Positions 53,758 to 63,240 of a DNA stretch of 64,000 bases are shown here, one piece after another. The position numbers were made by a program, and so were the translations under genes. The stretch lies in NCBI RefSeq assembly GCF_025060755.1, contig NZ_JANYUY010000032.1, positions 1 to 64,000 on the forward strand, given 5' to 3'. The number at the start of each line of letters is the position of its first letter. Within the stretch, counting starts at the first letter, position 1. Under the pieces are notes generated by a model. That model had not been told where the DNA came from. It did no database searches and was given only the letters and a program-made list of their open reading frames with translations. Origin of the DNA: Paenibacillus doosanensis. Its GTDB lineage: Bacteria; Bacillota; Bacilli; Paenibacillales; NBRC-103111.

Positions 53758-54282
53758 TTGAAAAGAGCGCGTGACGTGATCGGACTGCCGGTATTTTGCG
53801 TACAGACCGGCAAGCAGGTAGGTATAGCCAAGGATTTGCTGCTTGGCGACGCTTGGCATTTGGAAGCCGTGCTGTTGGAGACGAAGAGCTGGTTTGCCTC
53901 TCCAAGCTGCATTATGTGGAAAGACGTCATCGCACTAGGCGACGACGCCATTACGATTGCCAATGAAGAAGTCATCAGCCGGATGGAGGATGAGGGAGAA
54001 GCTTTCACTTCGCTCCTCAATGGGGACAGGAAGCTCAAAGGAATGCCGGTCCTTACGGTCAACGGACAGCAATTAGGCATTGTCGACGACGTTTATTTGG
54101 ACCCGAATAAGGGCAAAAAGGTAATAGGATACGAATTGACGGAAGGCTTCATCTCCGACTTGAAAGAAGGGCGCAAATGGCTTCCTTTGCCGGAAACCGT
54201 AACGGTAGGCGAAGACGCGATTATCGTACCCGTTCATTGCAACGATACATTGGAAGAAAGTTATATACCAATTGAAGAATAG
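53758..54282 (+). CDS. yrrD: PRC-barrel domain protein (YrrD-like)
   Basis: 174-aa soluble protein with two PRC-barrel repeats: RDVIGLPVFCVQTGKQVGIA (about 4-23) and LKGMPVLTVNGQQLGIVDDV (about 94-113), each followed by the usual beta strands. It matches the context and layout of B. subtilis YrrD, in the same syntenic block. TTG at 53758 follows AGGAGGACGTCTCCA. Function unknown; PRC-barrels often mediate protein-protein or RNA contacts. It is 11 bp upstream of a small zinc-binding-like protein gene. Confidence 0.85.
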   Translation: MKRARDVIGLPVFCVQTGKQVGIAKDLLLGDAWHLEAVLLETKSWFASPSCIMWKDVIALGDDAITIANEEVISRMEDEGEAFTSLLNGDRKLKGMPVLTVNGQQLGIVDDVYLDPNKGKKVIGYELTEGFISDLKEGRKWLPLPETVTVGEDAIIVPVHCNDTLEESYIPIEE

Positions 54283-54293
54283 GGTGATTCAAT

Positions 54294-54491
54294 ATGCTAC
54301 GTTGTCCAAATTGCAATTCCAAAGATATCGGCAAAATCGGTTCCCATCAATTTTACTGCTGGGGTTGCTTTATTGAACTGACGGTAAACGGCGAGAAAAT
54401 GTCCGTATACCAAGTGGAAGAAGACGGGACGTTAAGCTCCCTGGACGATTTATTTTTCGAAGAGGAAATTCCTCAAGTTCATGCGAACTAA
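54294..54491 (+). CDS. Small zinc-ribbon-like protein (65 aa)
   Basis: Not a named family to my recognition. Begins MLRCPNCNSKDIGKIGSHQF and continues YCWGCFIEL; two CxxC pairs 16 residues apart predict a zinc ribbon. The C-terminal half is acidic. The ATG at 54294 follows AGGGTGATTCAAT, and the gene is 11 bp after yrrD and just before a terminator, so the two form an operon. Confidence 0.8.
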   Translation: MLRCPNCNSKDIGKIGSHQFYCWGCFIELTVNGEKMSVYQVEEDGTLSSLDDLFFEEEIPQVHAN

Positions 54492-54520
54492 ACCGGGGCT
54501 TTTTGCGGTCCCGGCTTCCG

Positions 54521-54571
54521 GTCGCATCGACTAACCGCCGCAGCAGGCGGATTAGACGATGCGACTTTTTT
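54521..54571 (+). terminator. Rho-independent terminator after the zinc-ribbon gene
   Basis: GTCGCATCG-A-CTAA-CCGCC pairs with GGCGG-ATTAG-A-CGATGCGAC, followed by T6. Repeat copy 4 begins 2 bp later. Confidence 0.88.
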
Positions 54572-54572
54572 G

Positions 54573-54743
54573 TTGTTTAGGAAATGATGCGCAGCCATAT
54601 CCTGTGGAAATCCGGGTTCTCCCCCGAAAGGAATGTCTACCCCTAGAACGATCCCAGAGGAAGGGTTAGACGCCGATCCAGCTTAGGCTGGATGCGGACG
54701 GAATAAGCTTCAGAGCGTCACGTCACTTTTGGGGGATTTGTTC
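54573..54743 (+). repeat. Dispersed structured repeat, copy 4
   Basis: 171 bp, from TTGTTTAGG to GGGGGATTTGTTC. The stem GTCTACCCCT/AGGGTTAGAC differs from copy 1 by a compensatory A-T to C-G change plus one mismatch. ATCCAGC-TTAG-GCTGGAT is as in copy 3. An in-frame TAG and changed start codon show it does not encode the peptide that copies 1 and 2 could. It is located between a terminator and the yrrI-like gene. Confidence 0.88.
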
Positions 54744-54895
54744 TTACGGAAGTTAGCCATTATCCAAATGTATTCGCCGGCGGGCAAGTTATGCCCGCTT
54801 TCTGGAGAAATCGGGCCGCGGAGGATTAAATAGCAAGGTTGTACATATACTGTAAAGGAGCCCGGACAGAAAGAAGCAAGAGGCAGGTGAAATAT

Positions 54896-55966
54896 GTGGA
54901 TCGGTTTTATAAAAGTCAATTGTTTACGGTCCTTGTCTATATATTGTTGAGCTTGCTGATTTTGTTCATGCTGCTGCAAATCCGTCCGATGATCACGGCC
55001 ATCTACGGTTTTTTCAAGGAAATATTGGCTCCGTTTATTATAGCGATGATTATATCGTACGTGCTCAATCCGGTCGTTTCTTTGCTCAATGCGAGGAAGG
55101 TGCCCCGCACCGTGGCGGTGCTGCTGATCTACGCCGTATTTATTTTGTCTACGACCGTCGTGCTGATGAACATCATTCCGATGTTTATGACGCAGCTGGC
55201 ACAGCTGAACAACCATTTGCCGCAGCTGGCGATGAAGGCGCAGGGCATCGTCGACGACATGAACCGGGTGCAGTTTTTGCCGGACAGCGTCCGCACCGGG
55301 ATCAATCAGTCGCTCAATAAGCTGGAAAACGGGATCTCCTTGGCGATTTCCGAATATATCGACGGAATCGGCAGTACGATCAATATGCTGTTTATTGCGT
55401 TTATTATTCCGTTTCTGGCCTTTTATATATTGAAAGATTTCCAGTTGATCGAGAAGACGGTGCTCGCCATCGTGCCCAAAGCGAAGCGCAAGCAGGTCAT
55501 CACGCTACTCGTGGATATGGATACGGCGCTCGGCAACTACATTCGCGGGCAGTTTCTCGTTTGCATGATTATCGGCATTTTGGCTTATTTGGGATATTGG
55601 GCGATAGGGATGCCTTATGCGCTGCTGCTGGCGTGTCTTGTAGCGGTTTTTAACATCATCCCTTACCTCGGTCCGTTTTTCGGCGCGGCTCCCGCAATCG
55701 TTATGGCTTCGACGATTTCGCTGAAAATGGTGCTGATGGTGGCGCTGGTCAATACGATCTGCCAAATACTCGAAGGCAACGTCATTTCGCCGCAGGTCGT
55801 CGGGCGCTCGCTCAAAATGCATCCGCTGCTTATTATTTTCGCTTTGCTCGTCGGCGGCGAGCTGGCCGGGGTCGTGGGGCTGATTTTGGCCGTACCCTTT
55901 TTCGCGGTGATGAAGGTTATCCTGCAGCATGTGTTTATGTACTATGTGCATAGGCGCACGACTTAG
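54896..55966 (+). CDS. yrrI: AI-2E family transporter (YrrI-like)
   Basis: 356-aa multi-pass membrane protein of the AI-2E/PerM family. About eight membrane helices: two N-terminal (FTVLVYILLSLLILFML), a central soluble helical part (about 95-150), and a C-terminal bundle with PYALLLACLVAVFNIIPYLGPF and LVGGELAGVVGLILAVPF. GTG at 54896 is preferred, with AGGCAGGTG upstream; the frame stays open further upstream to a TTG at 54839. It occupies the position of yrrI upstream of alaS in Bacillus. Substrate is unproven; some relatives are sodium-proton antiporters. Confidence 0.87.
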   Translation: MDRFYKSQLFTVLVYILLSLLILFMLLQIRPMITAIYGFFKEILAPFIIAMIISYVLNPVVSLLNARKVPRTVAVLLIYAVFILSTTVVLMNIIPMFMTQLAQLNNHLPQLAMKAQGIVDDMNRVQFLPDSVRTGINQSLNKLENGISLAISEYIDGIGSTINMLFIAFIIPFLAFYILKDFQLIEKTVLAIVPKAKRKQVITLLVDMDTALGNYIRGQFLVCMIIGILAYLGYWAIGMPYALLLACLVAVFNIIPYLGPFFGAAPAIVMASTISLKMVLMVALVNTICQILEGNVISPQVVGRSLKMHPLLIIFALLVGGELAGVVGLILAVPFFAVMKVILQHVFMYYVHRRTT

Positions 55967-56108
55967 CTGATCTATTTGCGGACGAGATATGAAAAAAGTG
56001 AAACCATTGGTTAACGTTCATCGTATTAAATGGAGCGTCTACAAACCTGTGAAGACGAGCCGGCGAATGAACGGATAAGCAAACAAACGAATACGCAAAC
56101 TGTTTTGG

Positions 56109-56136
56109 AGGAGCCTGTCACCAAGGGCTCCTTTTT
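56109..56136 (+). terminator. Rho-independent terminator before the ArsB/NhaD gene
   Basis: AGGAGCC and GGCTCCT flank a 10-base loop, followed by TTTT and a second T-tract. Confidence 0.8.
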
Positions 56137-56176
56137 GCCTTTTTCAGGTACCGGGAATATGTTTAGGAGGGTCTCT

Positions 56177-57457
56177 ATGGAACAACAAGCTTGGATAGCA
56201 ATCGGCATTTTTTTGGTTATTTACGCGCTCATTATTACGGAAAAAATTCATCGCACGATCGTTGCGATGATCGGCGGCATATTGATGATCGTTATGGGCA
56301 TCGTCGATCAGGGCGCAGCTTTGCATCATATCGACTTCAACACGCTGGGGCTGCTGATCGGAATGATGATCATCGTCGGCATCACCGCGGAGACGGGGCT
56401 GTTTCGGTATATCGCCGTATGGTCCGCCAAGAAGGTTCAGGGCCACCCGGTTCGCATTCTTATTGTGCTCTGCATCGTGACGGCCGTCGGCTCCGCCTTC
56501 CTGGACAATGTAACGACGGTGCTGCTCATGGTGCCGGTCACGTTAAGCATTACTCGGCAGCTGCAAGTAAACCCCGTCCCGTTCTTGATCACGCAAATTA
56601 TGTCCTCCAATATCGGCGGCACGGCGACGCTCATCGGCGATCCGCCTAACATTATGATCGGCAGCGCGGTAGAGGAACTGACTTTCATGTCGTTCATTAA
56701 CAATTTGAGCTTGATTTCACTTCTTATCTTACTGGTGACGCTTCCTTTCTTTGTGCTGATTTACCGCAAACAAATCAAGACGACCGACGAACTGCGGCTT
56801 GGCATGATGGACATGGATGAAAGAGCGGAGATTAAAGATCCCGTTCTGCTCAAAAAATGCATTGTAGTGCTTGGCCTGACGATCATCGGTTTCTTCGTGC
56901 ATCAGCTGGTTCACCTGGAATCGGCGACGGTTGCGCTGGCCGGAGCGTTTTTGCTTCTGCTGCTGACCGGAGAGCATTATCTTGAGGAAGCGTTCCACAG
57001 GGTGGAATGGACGACCATTTTCTTCTTTGTCGGACTGTTCGTGCTTGTAGGCGGATTGGTAGAGACCGGAGTCATTGCCAAGCTGGCGACCTATGCGATG
57101 GAAATAACCGGAGGGGATGTAACCAAATCGGCCGTTCTGATTTTATGGCTTAGTGCCGTCGCCTCGGCGTTTCTGGATAATATTCCGTTCGTAGCGACGA
57201 TGATTCCCCTCATACAGGAGATGGGAGCGATGGGCGTCTCCGATCTGGAGCCGCTGTGGTGGAGTCTTGCGCTCGGCGCATGTCTGGGAGGCAACGGATC
57301 GCTGATCGGAGCCAGCGCCAATCTGATTGTCGCCGGAATATCGGGCAGAGAAGGGCATCCGATTTCGTTCATGAAGTATTTCAAGATCGCTTTCCCGCTT
57401 ATGCTTTTGTCGGTCGCCATCGCCAACATATATGTGTACTTCCGCTACTTGGCGTGA
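56177..57457 (+). CDS. ArsB/NhaD-type ion transporter (IT superfamily)
   Basis: 426-aa polytopic membrane protein with about eleven helices. The two inverted-repeat signature regions are GSAFLDNVTTVLLMVPVTL (about 104-122) and ASAFLDNIPFVATMIPL (about 330-346); IGDPPNIMIGSA and GNGSLIGASANLIVAG are the paired re-entrant-loop motifs. ATG at 56177 follows AGGAGGG; the frame is open further upstream but a terminator lies in that part. Family members move arsenite, protons/sodium or organic anions; the ion here is unknown. Confidence 0.88.
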   Translation: MEQQAWIAIGIFLVIYALIITEKIHRTIVAMIGGILMIVMGIVDQGAALHHIDFNTLGLLIGMMIIVGITAETGLFRYIAVWSAKKVQGHPVRILIVLCIVTAVGSAFLDNVTTVLLMVPVTLSITRQLQVNPVPFLITQIMSSNIGGTATLIGDPPNIMIGSAVEELTFMSFINNLSLISLLILLVTLPFFVLIYRKQIKTTDELRLGMMDMDERAEIKDPVLLKKCIVVLGLTIIGFFVHQLVHLESATVALAGAFLLLLLTGEHYLEEAFHRVEWTTIFFFVGLFVLVGGLVETGVIAKLATYAMEITGGDVTKSAVLILWLSAVASAFLDNIPFVATMIPLIQEMGAMGVSDLEPLWWSLALGACLGGNGSLIGASANLIVAGISGREGHPISFMKYFKIAFPLMLLSVAIANIYVYFRYLA

Positions 57458-57516
57458 CGGTTCGGCCGGGCATTTTCCGTTGACGGAGTCCGCCCTGCCC
57501 GGTCTTGGCCGCTCAG

Positions 57517-57546
57517 TTGACAGTCCGGCGGCGGAACGTATATAAT
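57517..57546 (+). promoter_or_regulatory. SigA-type promoter of the alaS T-box transcript
   Basis: TTGACA (57517-57522), an 18-bp spacer and TATAAT (57541-57546). Confidence 0.85.
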
Positions 57547-57552
57547 CTCCTT

Positions 57553-57852
57553 AATATAGTGCAAAATAATGGATAGAACGAAAGCGTTGATGAAATCAAG
57601 TAAGCCGTAGACCTTGTTCAGAGAGAAGGTTCCGGAGCGTGCACTCGGTGCTGCGCCGGCTGCGAGAGCCTTTACATGAAGGATGGCTGAAAGCTCATTT
57701 CGGAGTGCGGAACAAATCCGCCGGATGGACTCGTTATACGTCTAATTAAGGAGATTATACGGCTGTCGGTCTGCCGATCGGCAAGGCGGCTGTATGATAA
57801 CCAGGGTGGTACCGCGATCAATTCGTCCCTGTTTGCAGGGGCGATTTTTTAT
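57553..57852 (+). promoter_or_regulatory. T-box riboswitch of alaS
   Basis: AATCAAGTAAGCC (AGTA motif), TTCAGAGAGAAGG in stem I, a 3' specifier-loop strand GAAAGCTC carrying GCU (Ala) between GGCU and the basal ATTTC helix, the T-box GGGTGGTACCGCG (about 57806-57818) and a terminator (CGTCCCTG-TTTG-CAGGGGCG then T6). The GCU specifier agrees with the downstream gene. Confidence 0.93.
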
Positions 57853-57889
57853 TTTGTTCAAGCCAAGAATTTTAGGAGGTCAATCCATC

Positions 57890-60520
57890 ATGAAAGCCAG
57901 TGAAATTCGTTCCAAATGGTTAGCTTTTTTTGAAAGCAAAGGGCATAAGATCGAGCCGAGCGCTCCGCTCGTGCCGCATAACGATCCGTCCCTGTTGTGG
58001 ATCAATGCGGGCATGGCTCCTCTGAAGCCTTATTTCGACGGCCGGGTCGTCCCGGACAATCCGCGGATTGCGAACTCGCAGAAGTGCATCCGCACCAACG
58101 ACATTGAAAATGTCGGCAAAACCCGCCGTCACCATACGTTCTTCGAGATGCTGGGCAACTTCTCCATCGGCGACTATTTCAAAGAGGAAGTGATTACTTG
58201 GGCGTGGGAATTCTTGACAGGCAAGGAATGGCTCGCTCTCGATCCGGAGCGGCTGTCGGTTACGGTATATCCTGAGGATACGGAAGCGTTTGAATTTTGG
58301 AATAAAAAGATCGGTCTGCCGGAAGAGCGAATTTACAAGCTCGAGGATAACTTCTGGGATATCGGCGAAGGCCCGTGCGGACCTTGTACGGAAATTTTCT
58401 ACGACCGCGGCGAAGCTTACGGCGATTTGAACGATCCGGAATGCTGGCCCGGCGGGGAAAACGAGCGCTTCCTCGAAGTGTGGAACCTCGTCTTCTCCCA
58501 GTTCAACCATAATAAGGACGGCAGCTACACGCCGCTTCCGAATAAAAACATCGATACCGGCGCAGGTCTTGAACGCTTCGCCAGCGTGCTGCAGGATGTC
58601 GATTCGAACTTCGACACCGATTTGTTCCAGCCGATCATTCAAGAGACATGCAAGCTGGCCGGCGTCACCTATAACGAGAACGAAGAGACCGATGTCGCGC
58701 TGAAAGTGATCGCCGACCATATCCGTACCGTCGTATTCTCCGTCGGAGACGGCGTGCTTCCGTCCAACGAAGGCCGCGGCTACATTATTCGCCGTCTGCT
58801 GCGCCGCGCCGTGCGCTACGGCAAAGTGATCGGTCTGGATAAGCCGTTCCTGCACACGCTCACTCCGGTCGTCGGGGAAGTCATGGGCGTCTACTATCCG
58901 GAAGTCGTCGACAAGCGCGAATTTATCGAAAAGGTAATTCGCACCGAGGAGGAACGCTTCCACGAAACGTTGTCCGACGGTTTGGCGATTTTGGCGGAAA
59001 TGGCGGAGAAAGCCCGCAAGGAAGGCAGCACGCAAATCAGCGGGCCGGATGCGTTCAAGCTATACGATACGTACGGCTTCCCGTTCGATTTGACCGAAGA
59101 CTTCGCTGCGGAAAAAGGCATGACGGTCGACCGCGAAGGCTTCGACGCAGCGATGCAGGAGCAGCGCGACCGCGCCAGAGCGGCCCGGCAGGATGCCGAG
59201 AGCATGAAGGTCCAAGGCGGGCCGCTGGCCGATTTTACGGTTAAAAGCGAATTTGTTGGGTATAATGAATTGGTAACTACTGCTAAGGTCATCGCCATCG
59301 TGCACGAGAACCAGTTCGTCGACTTGGTCGGCGTAGGCGAGACGTGCCAGGTGATTTTGGACCGCACGCCATTCTATGCGGAGAGCGGCGGTCAAGTGAG
59401 CGACCACGGAACGATCACCGCAGGCGATCTGCGTCTGAACGTCGAGGATGTCGCCAAGGCGCCTCACGGACAGCATGTCATGACGGTTAGCGTACAATCG
59501 GGCGTACTGCGCAAAGGCGATACGGTCGAAGCTGCCGTGAATCAGGAGCTGCGCGAAGATATTGTTAAAAACCATACGGCTACGCATTTGCTGCACAAAG
59601 CGCTCAAAGAGGTGCTGGGCGAGCATGTCAATCAGGCCGGATCGCTCGTTGCGCCGGAACGTTTGCGGTTCGACTTCTCCCATTTCGGCGGCATCAGCGC
59701 GGAAGAGCTTCAGGATATCGAACGGCGCGTCAACCGCCAAATCTGGAAGAGCACTCCGCTGAACATTGCGCTGAAGCCGATTGCCGAAGCGAAGGCGATG
59801 GGAGCGATGGCGCTGTTCGGCGAAAAATACGGCGACATCGTCCGCGTCGTGCAAGTCGGCGACTACAGCCTTGAGCTGTGCGGAGGATGCCATGTCGGCA
59901 ATACGAGCCAGATCGGCTTATTTAAAATCGTCAGCGAATCGGGTATCGGCTCCGGCGTACGCCGGATTGAGGCGGTAACGGGCCGCAACGCCTACGAATA
60001 TTTGGACGGACAGCTGGAGCTGCTTCGCGACGCGGCGGGACTGCTGAAGGCGAATATCCAGGACGTGCCGAAGCGGATCGACGGTTTGTTCGCGCAAATG
60101 AAGGAGCTCTCCCGCGAGAACGAGTCGCTCAAGGCGAAGCTCGGCAAGATCGAAGCCGGCTCGCTCGCCGAGCAGGTGAAACAGGTGCAAGGCGTCAGCC
60201 TGCTGGCCGCTCAAGTGAGCGCGGGCGATATGGAGTCGCTGCGCGGCATCGTCGACCAGATGAAGGGCAAGCTGAACTCGGCCGTCATCGTCCTCGGCGC
60301 CGCGACCGAAGATAAAGTCAATCTCGTCGCCGCAGTAACGCCGGATTTGACGGCCAAAGGCTACCATGCCGGGAAGCTGATCAAAGAAACGGCCGCTATC
60401 GTCGGCGGCAGCGGCGGAGGCCGTCCGGACATGGCTCAGGCCGGAGGCAAGGACGCTTCCAAGCTTCAGGAGGCTTTGAGCAACGTCGAGAAGCTGATTG
60501 CCGCGCAAGTGAACGTGTAG
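57890..60520 (+). CDS. alaS: Alanyl-tRNA synthetase
   Basis: Class II synthetase charging tRNA-Ala, 876 aa, full length. Order: catalytic core ([20 protein letters not shown], near 63-82), tRNA-recognition helices, editing domain with the zinc ligands HTATH (near 563-567) and CGGCH (near 664-668), and C-Ala domain ending [20 protein letters not shown] at 57890 follows AGGAGGT; the longer open frame runs back into the T-box. Followed by ireB, ruvX and DUF1292 genes as in Bacillus. Confidence 0.97.
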   Translation: MKASEIRSKWLAFFESKGHKIEPSAPLVPHNDPSLLWINAGMAPLKPYFDGRVVPDNPRIANSQKCIRTNDIENVGKTRRHHTFFEMLGNFSIGDYFKEEVITWAWEFLTGKEWLALDPERLSVTVYPEDTEAFEFWNKKIGLPEERIYKLEDNFWDIGEGPCGPCTEIFYDRGEAYGDLNDPECWPGGENERFLEVWNLVFSQFNHNKDGSYTPLPNKNIDTGAGLERFASVLQDVDSNFDTDLFQPIIQETCKLAGVTYNENEETDVALKVIADHIRTVVFSVGDGVLPSNEGRGYIIRRLLRRAVRYGKVIGLDKPFLHTLTPVVGEVMGVYYPEVVDKREFIEKVIRTEEERFHETLSDGLAILAEMAEKARKEGSTQISGPDAFKLYDTYGFPFDLTEDFAAEKGMTVDREGFDAAMQEQRDRARAARQDAESMKVQGGPLADFTVKSEFVGYNELVTTAKVIAIVHENQFVDLVGVGETCQVILDRTPFYAESGGQVSDHGTITAGDLRLNVEDVAKAPHGQHVMTVSVQSGVLRKGDTVEAAVNQELREDIVKNHTATHLLHKALKEVLGEHVNQAGSLVAPERLRFDFSHFGGISAEELQDIERRVNRQIWKSTPLNIALKPIAEAKAMGAMALFGEKYGDIVRVVQVGDYSLELCGGCHVGNTSQIGLFKIVSESGIGSGVRRIEAVTGRNAYEYLDGQLELLRDAAGLLKANIQDVPKRIDGLFAQMKELSRENESLKAKLGKIEAGSLAEQVKQVQGVSLLAAQVSAGDMESLRGIVDQMKGKLNSAVIVLGAATEDKVNLVAAVTPDLTAKGYHAGKLIKETAAIVGGSGGGRPDMAQAGGKDASKLQEALSNVEKLIAAQVNV

Positions 60521-60655
60521 CTGACATTTGTTGAAATAAATTTGTTCTGTCAAGAGGAATTATTCGACAAACAGCGAATATAAGAAGGTATTGGCTGTTG
60601 TATGCTTCGTTCGACAGCGGAGGTTTCACATTTCTGTGTCTAAGGGGGTGCCCAG

Positions 60656-60919
60656 ATGAGTTCGATGGATAAAACGATGAAGTTCAACGTAAAAGCGGAA
60701 GAAATCGAAACATCGCCCAAGGAAGTCATGCTGGCGGTATATGACGCGCTTCAGGAGAAAGGCTATAATCCGATCAACCAGATCGTCGGATACCTTTTGT
60801 CTGGAGACCCGGCTTATATTCCCCGCCATAACAATGCAAGGAGCATAATCCGCAAGCGGGAGCGGGATGAGTTGATCGAGGAGCTCGTTCGTTCGTACTT
60901 GCACCAGCATAAATCATAA
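60656..60919 (+). CDS. ireB: IreB family regulatory phosphoprotein (YrzL)
   Basis: 87-aa small protein (formerly UPF0297). In Enterococcus the orthologue is a substrate of the PASTA kinase IreK on an N-terminal Thr; the corresponding DKTMKFN segment is present here. The [24 protein letters not shown] core is diagnostic. ATG at 60656 follows AAGGGGGTG. Conserved alaS-ireB-ruvX order. Confidence 0.93.
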   Translation: MSSMDKTMKFNVKAEEIETSPKEVMLAVYDALQEKGYNPINQIVGYLLSGDPAYIPRHNNARSIIRKRERDELIEELVRSYLHQHKS

Positions 60920-60987
60920 GCAGACATCCAGGCGCGGGCGTCTGACACGCTCGCGCTTGCTTTTCTCGGATTGGGAGTACGAAAAGC

Positions 60988-61407
60988 ATGGAAAGGTTAA
61001 TGGGTTTGGATTACGGCGACAAGACGATCGGCATCGCGGTAAGCGATGAGCTCGGCTGGACGGCGCAAGGGGTGGAAACGATCCGGCGTTCGACCGGGGA
61101 GCGCGATCTGGCCAGAATTCGCGAATTGATCGCGCAGTACGACGTTCGCGAGCTTGTTGTCGGATTACCGAAAAATATGAACAACACGATCGGGCCGCGT
61201 GGCGAGCTATGTATCGCCTTCGCCGACGCATTGCGGAGCGCGCTGCAAATGCCCGTTCATATGTACGACGAACGGCTGACAACGGCATCCGCGCAGCGAA
61301 CTTTGCTTGAAGCCGACGTAAGTCGCAAGAAACGAAAGCTGGTCATCGACAAAATGGCCGCTGCGCTTATTTTGCAAGGATATATGGATTCCAATAAGAA
61401 GAGGTGA
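60988..61407 (+). CDS. ruvX: RuvX / YqgF-family nuclease
   Basis: RNase H-fold enzyme, 139 aa (B. subtilis YrrK), annotated as putative Holliday junction resolvase and in E. coli linked to 16S rRNA 5'-end processing. The acidic residues expected at the metal site are in MGLDYGDKTIGIAVSD, YDERLTT and IDKMAAALILQGYMD. ATG at 60988. It lies 68 bp after ireB and 5 bp before the first DUF1292 gene. Confidence 0.94.
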   Translation: MERLMGLDYGDKTIGIAVSDELGWTAQGVETIRRSTGERDLARIRELIAQYDVRELVVGLPKNMNNTIGPRGELCIAFADALRSALQMPVHMYDERLTTASAQRTLLEADVSRKKRKLVIDKMAAALILQGYMDSNKKR

Positions 61408-61412
61408 TTGGC

Positions 61413-61721
61413 ATGTCTAAAGAGGAACAACTGCAGGAAGAAGAGCTGGATATCATTGTTATTCCGGATGACGACGGCAATGAAGAGGAGTTTGAAGTGG
61501 TTGCCAGATTTGAAGTTGACGGCTCGGACAAAAAGTATTTGATGGTTGTTCCGGTCGACGCCGATGAGGAATCCGACGAGGTGTACGCATTCCGCTACGA
61601 GGAAGACGGAGACGATCTGCAATTGTACACCATCGAAGACGAGGAAGAGTGGAACATTGTGGAGGAAACCTTCAATACGCTGATGGACGAAGCGGCTGAA
61701 GACGAAGAAGACTCCCGATAA
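61413..61721 (+). CDS. yrzB: DUF1292 protein (YrzB-like)
   Basis: 102-aa highly acidic protein (UPF0473/DUF1292). Core: IIVIPDDDGNEEEFEVVARF, KKYLMVVPV, VYAFRYEEDGDDLQLYTIED. ATG at 61413 follows GAAGAGGTGATTGGC. Function unknown; constant neighbour of ruvX in Firmicutes. A second, diverged DUF1292 gene follows 22 bp downstream. Confidence 0.9.
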   Translation: MSKEEQLQEEELDIIVIPDDDGNEEEFEVVARFEVDGSDKKYLMVVPVDADEESDEVYAFRYEEDGDDLQLYTIEDEEEWNIVEETFNTLMDEAAEDEEDSR

Positions 61722-61743
61722 GCCAGGCACAGGAGGCATTCCT

Positions 61744-62046
61744 TTGTACGATTTACAAGATATGAAAGAAACGAATCAGTTGCGCGACGCATACGGAGAT
61801 GATATTATTTTGTATGACGACCGCGAACGATCCATGACTTACAAGCTTCTGGCCGAGTTTCTGCTGGGCGACCGCGGCTATGCGGTACTTCAGCGGGAGA
61901 ACGCCAAGAATGAAGAGCCGGAGCTATTCCGGGTAACTTCCACCGCTGGCGGTGAGCTTGAATTGGAAACCATAGATGATGATGAGGAGTGGGAAAACGT
62001 CTCCGAGCTGTATGACGAGATGACGTTCCCGCAGGACGAAATGTAG
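61744..62046 (+). CDS. Second DUF1292-like acidic protein
   Basis: 100 aa. The pattern parallels the upstream gene: YGDDIILYDDRERSMTYKLL, RGYAVLQRENAKNEEPELFRV, LELETIDDDEEWENVSELYD. TTG at 61744 follows AGGAGGCATTCCT. It is probably a tandem duplicate that has diverged, with Arg-rich DDRERS in place of the acidic loop. In the same operon and ended by a terminator at 62078. Confidence 0.82.
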   Translation: MYDLQDMKETNQLRDAYGDDIILYDDRERSMTYKLLAEFLLGDRGYAVLQRENAKNEEPELFRVTSTAGGELELETIDDDEEWENVSELYDEMTFPQDEM

Positions 62047-62077
62047 AAGACTACAATTTGTTATTTTTCATAAATGG

Positions 62078-62105
62078 CGAGCGGAGAACATCATCCGCTC
62101 GTTTT
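62078..62105 (+). terminator. Rho-independent terminator before mltG
   Basis: CGAGCGGA and TCCGCTCG pair around an 8-base loop, followed by TTTT. It argues against starts of mltG upstream of it. Confidence 0.85.
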
Positions 62106-62148
62106 CGTTGTTGGTCGATACAGATTTGGAAGGAGAGCAAGATCGCCA

Positions 62149-63213
62149 GTGTCTGCAGCAATGAAATCGGCGGGAAAGCGGGTCTTATGGACTGTTATCA
62201 TCATCGGATTAGCCGCCGTATTAAGTTTGGGGCAATACGTGCGGCATATGCTGACTCCGGCCCCGGCCAAGGAAGGAGCGGTCCGTGTGGACATTCCTCC
62301 CGGCACGGGTTCCGTTCAGATCGCCGCAAAGCTTGAGAACGCGGGACTGATCCGCAGCGCTTCCCTGTTTACGTATTACTTGAAATACAAAGGAGAAGGG
62401 GCCAAATTCCAAGCGGGCGAATATGAAATGGTTCCCGGAATGACGATTGACGCCATCATCGATACGCTGAATAAAGGATTGACGATCAAGGAACAGGGGA
62501 TCAAGCTTACGGTTCCCGAAGGCTACACGATCAAACAAATCGCGGACAAAATCGGCCAGCAATTCGGGACGGACCCCGAGGTACTGCTGAAGACGGCCCA
62601 GGAGTACAAAGGATTCAGCGCCAAGGTGTACGCGGCGATTCCGGATAATCCGCAGCTGTCAAACCGTCTGGAAGGCTACCTGTTCCCTGAAACCTACGAA
62701 TGGAAGAAAGAGATAGAGCCGCAGGACATGCTCGATCAAATGATGCTGGAGCTGGACAAGAAGCTGTCGGGACTTCCGGCGGATTGGGAGCGGAAGCTTG
62801 CGGAGCGAGGCCAGAGCTTTCATCAGATGATGACGGTCGCTTCGCTGATCGAAAGGGAAGTCGTACTGGACGAAGAACGTCCTCTGGTCGGCAGCGTTAT
62901 TTATAACCGTCTTCAGAAAGGAATGCCGCTGCAGATCGACGCGACCGTACAGTATTTGTTCGATAAACCGAAGGAACGGCTTTATGAGAAGGATTTGCAA
63001 GTCGAAAGCCCTTATAATACGTATTTGCATGCCGGATTGCCGCCGGGGCCTATCGCGAGCCCCAGCCTGTCTTCGATCAAGGCGGCGATTGAACCCGCCG
63101 ACACGAAGTATTTGTTCTATGTGACGAAAAAGGACGGCGGCAAAGGCCATTTGTTCGCCGAAACCTATGAACAGCATCAGCAAAATATTGCGGCCAGCAA
63201 GAAAAATCAATAG
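62149..63213 (+). CDS. mltG: Endolytic murein transglycosylase MltG (YrrL)
   Basis: Membrane-anchored enzyme that cleaves nascent peptidoglycan strands. About 354 aa from GTG at 62149, which has AAGGAG 13 bp upstream. One membrane segment (VLWTVIIIGLAAVLSLGQYV, about 12-31), a LysM-like region (VPEGYTIKQIADKIG) and the YceG catalytic domain with SLIEREVVLDEERPLVGSVI (catalytic Glu), MPLQIDATVQY and SPYNTYLHAGLPPGPIASPS. It follows the yrzB-like genes as in Bacillus. Confidence 0.94.
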   Translation: MSAAMKSAGKRVLWTVIIIGLAAVLSLGQYVRHMLTPAPAKEGAVRVDIPPGTGSVQIAAKLENAGLIRSASLFTYYLKYKGEGAKFQAGEYEMVPGMTIDAIIDTLNKGLTIKEQGIKLTVPEGYTIKQIADKIGQQFGTDPEVLLKTAQEYKGFSAKVYAAIPDNPQLSNRLEGYLFPETYEWKKEIEPQDMLDQMMLELDKKLSGLPADWERKLAERGQSFHQMMTVASLIEREVVLDEERPLVGSVIYNRLQKGMPLQIDATVQYLFDKPKERLYEKDLQVESPYNTYLHAGLPPGPIASPSLSSIKAAIEPADTKYLFYVTKKDGGKGHLFAETYEQHQQNIAASKKNQ

Positions 63214-63240
63214 AAATTATAGCAGGGGAGAATGAAGCCA

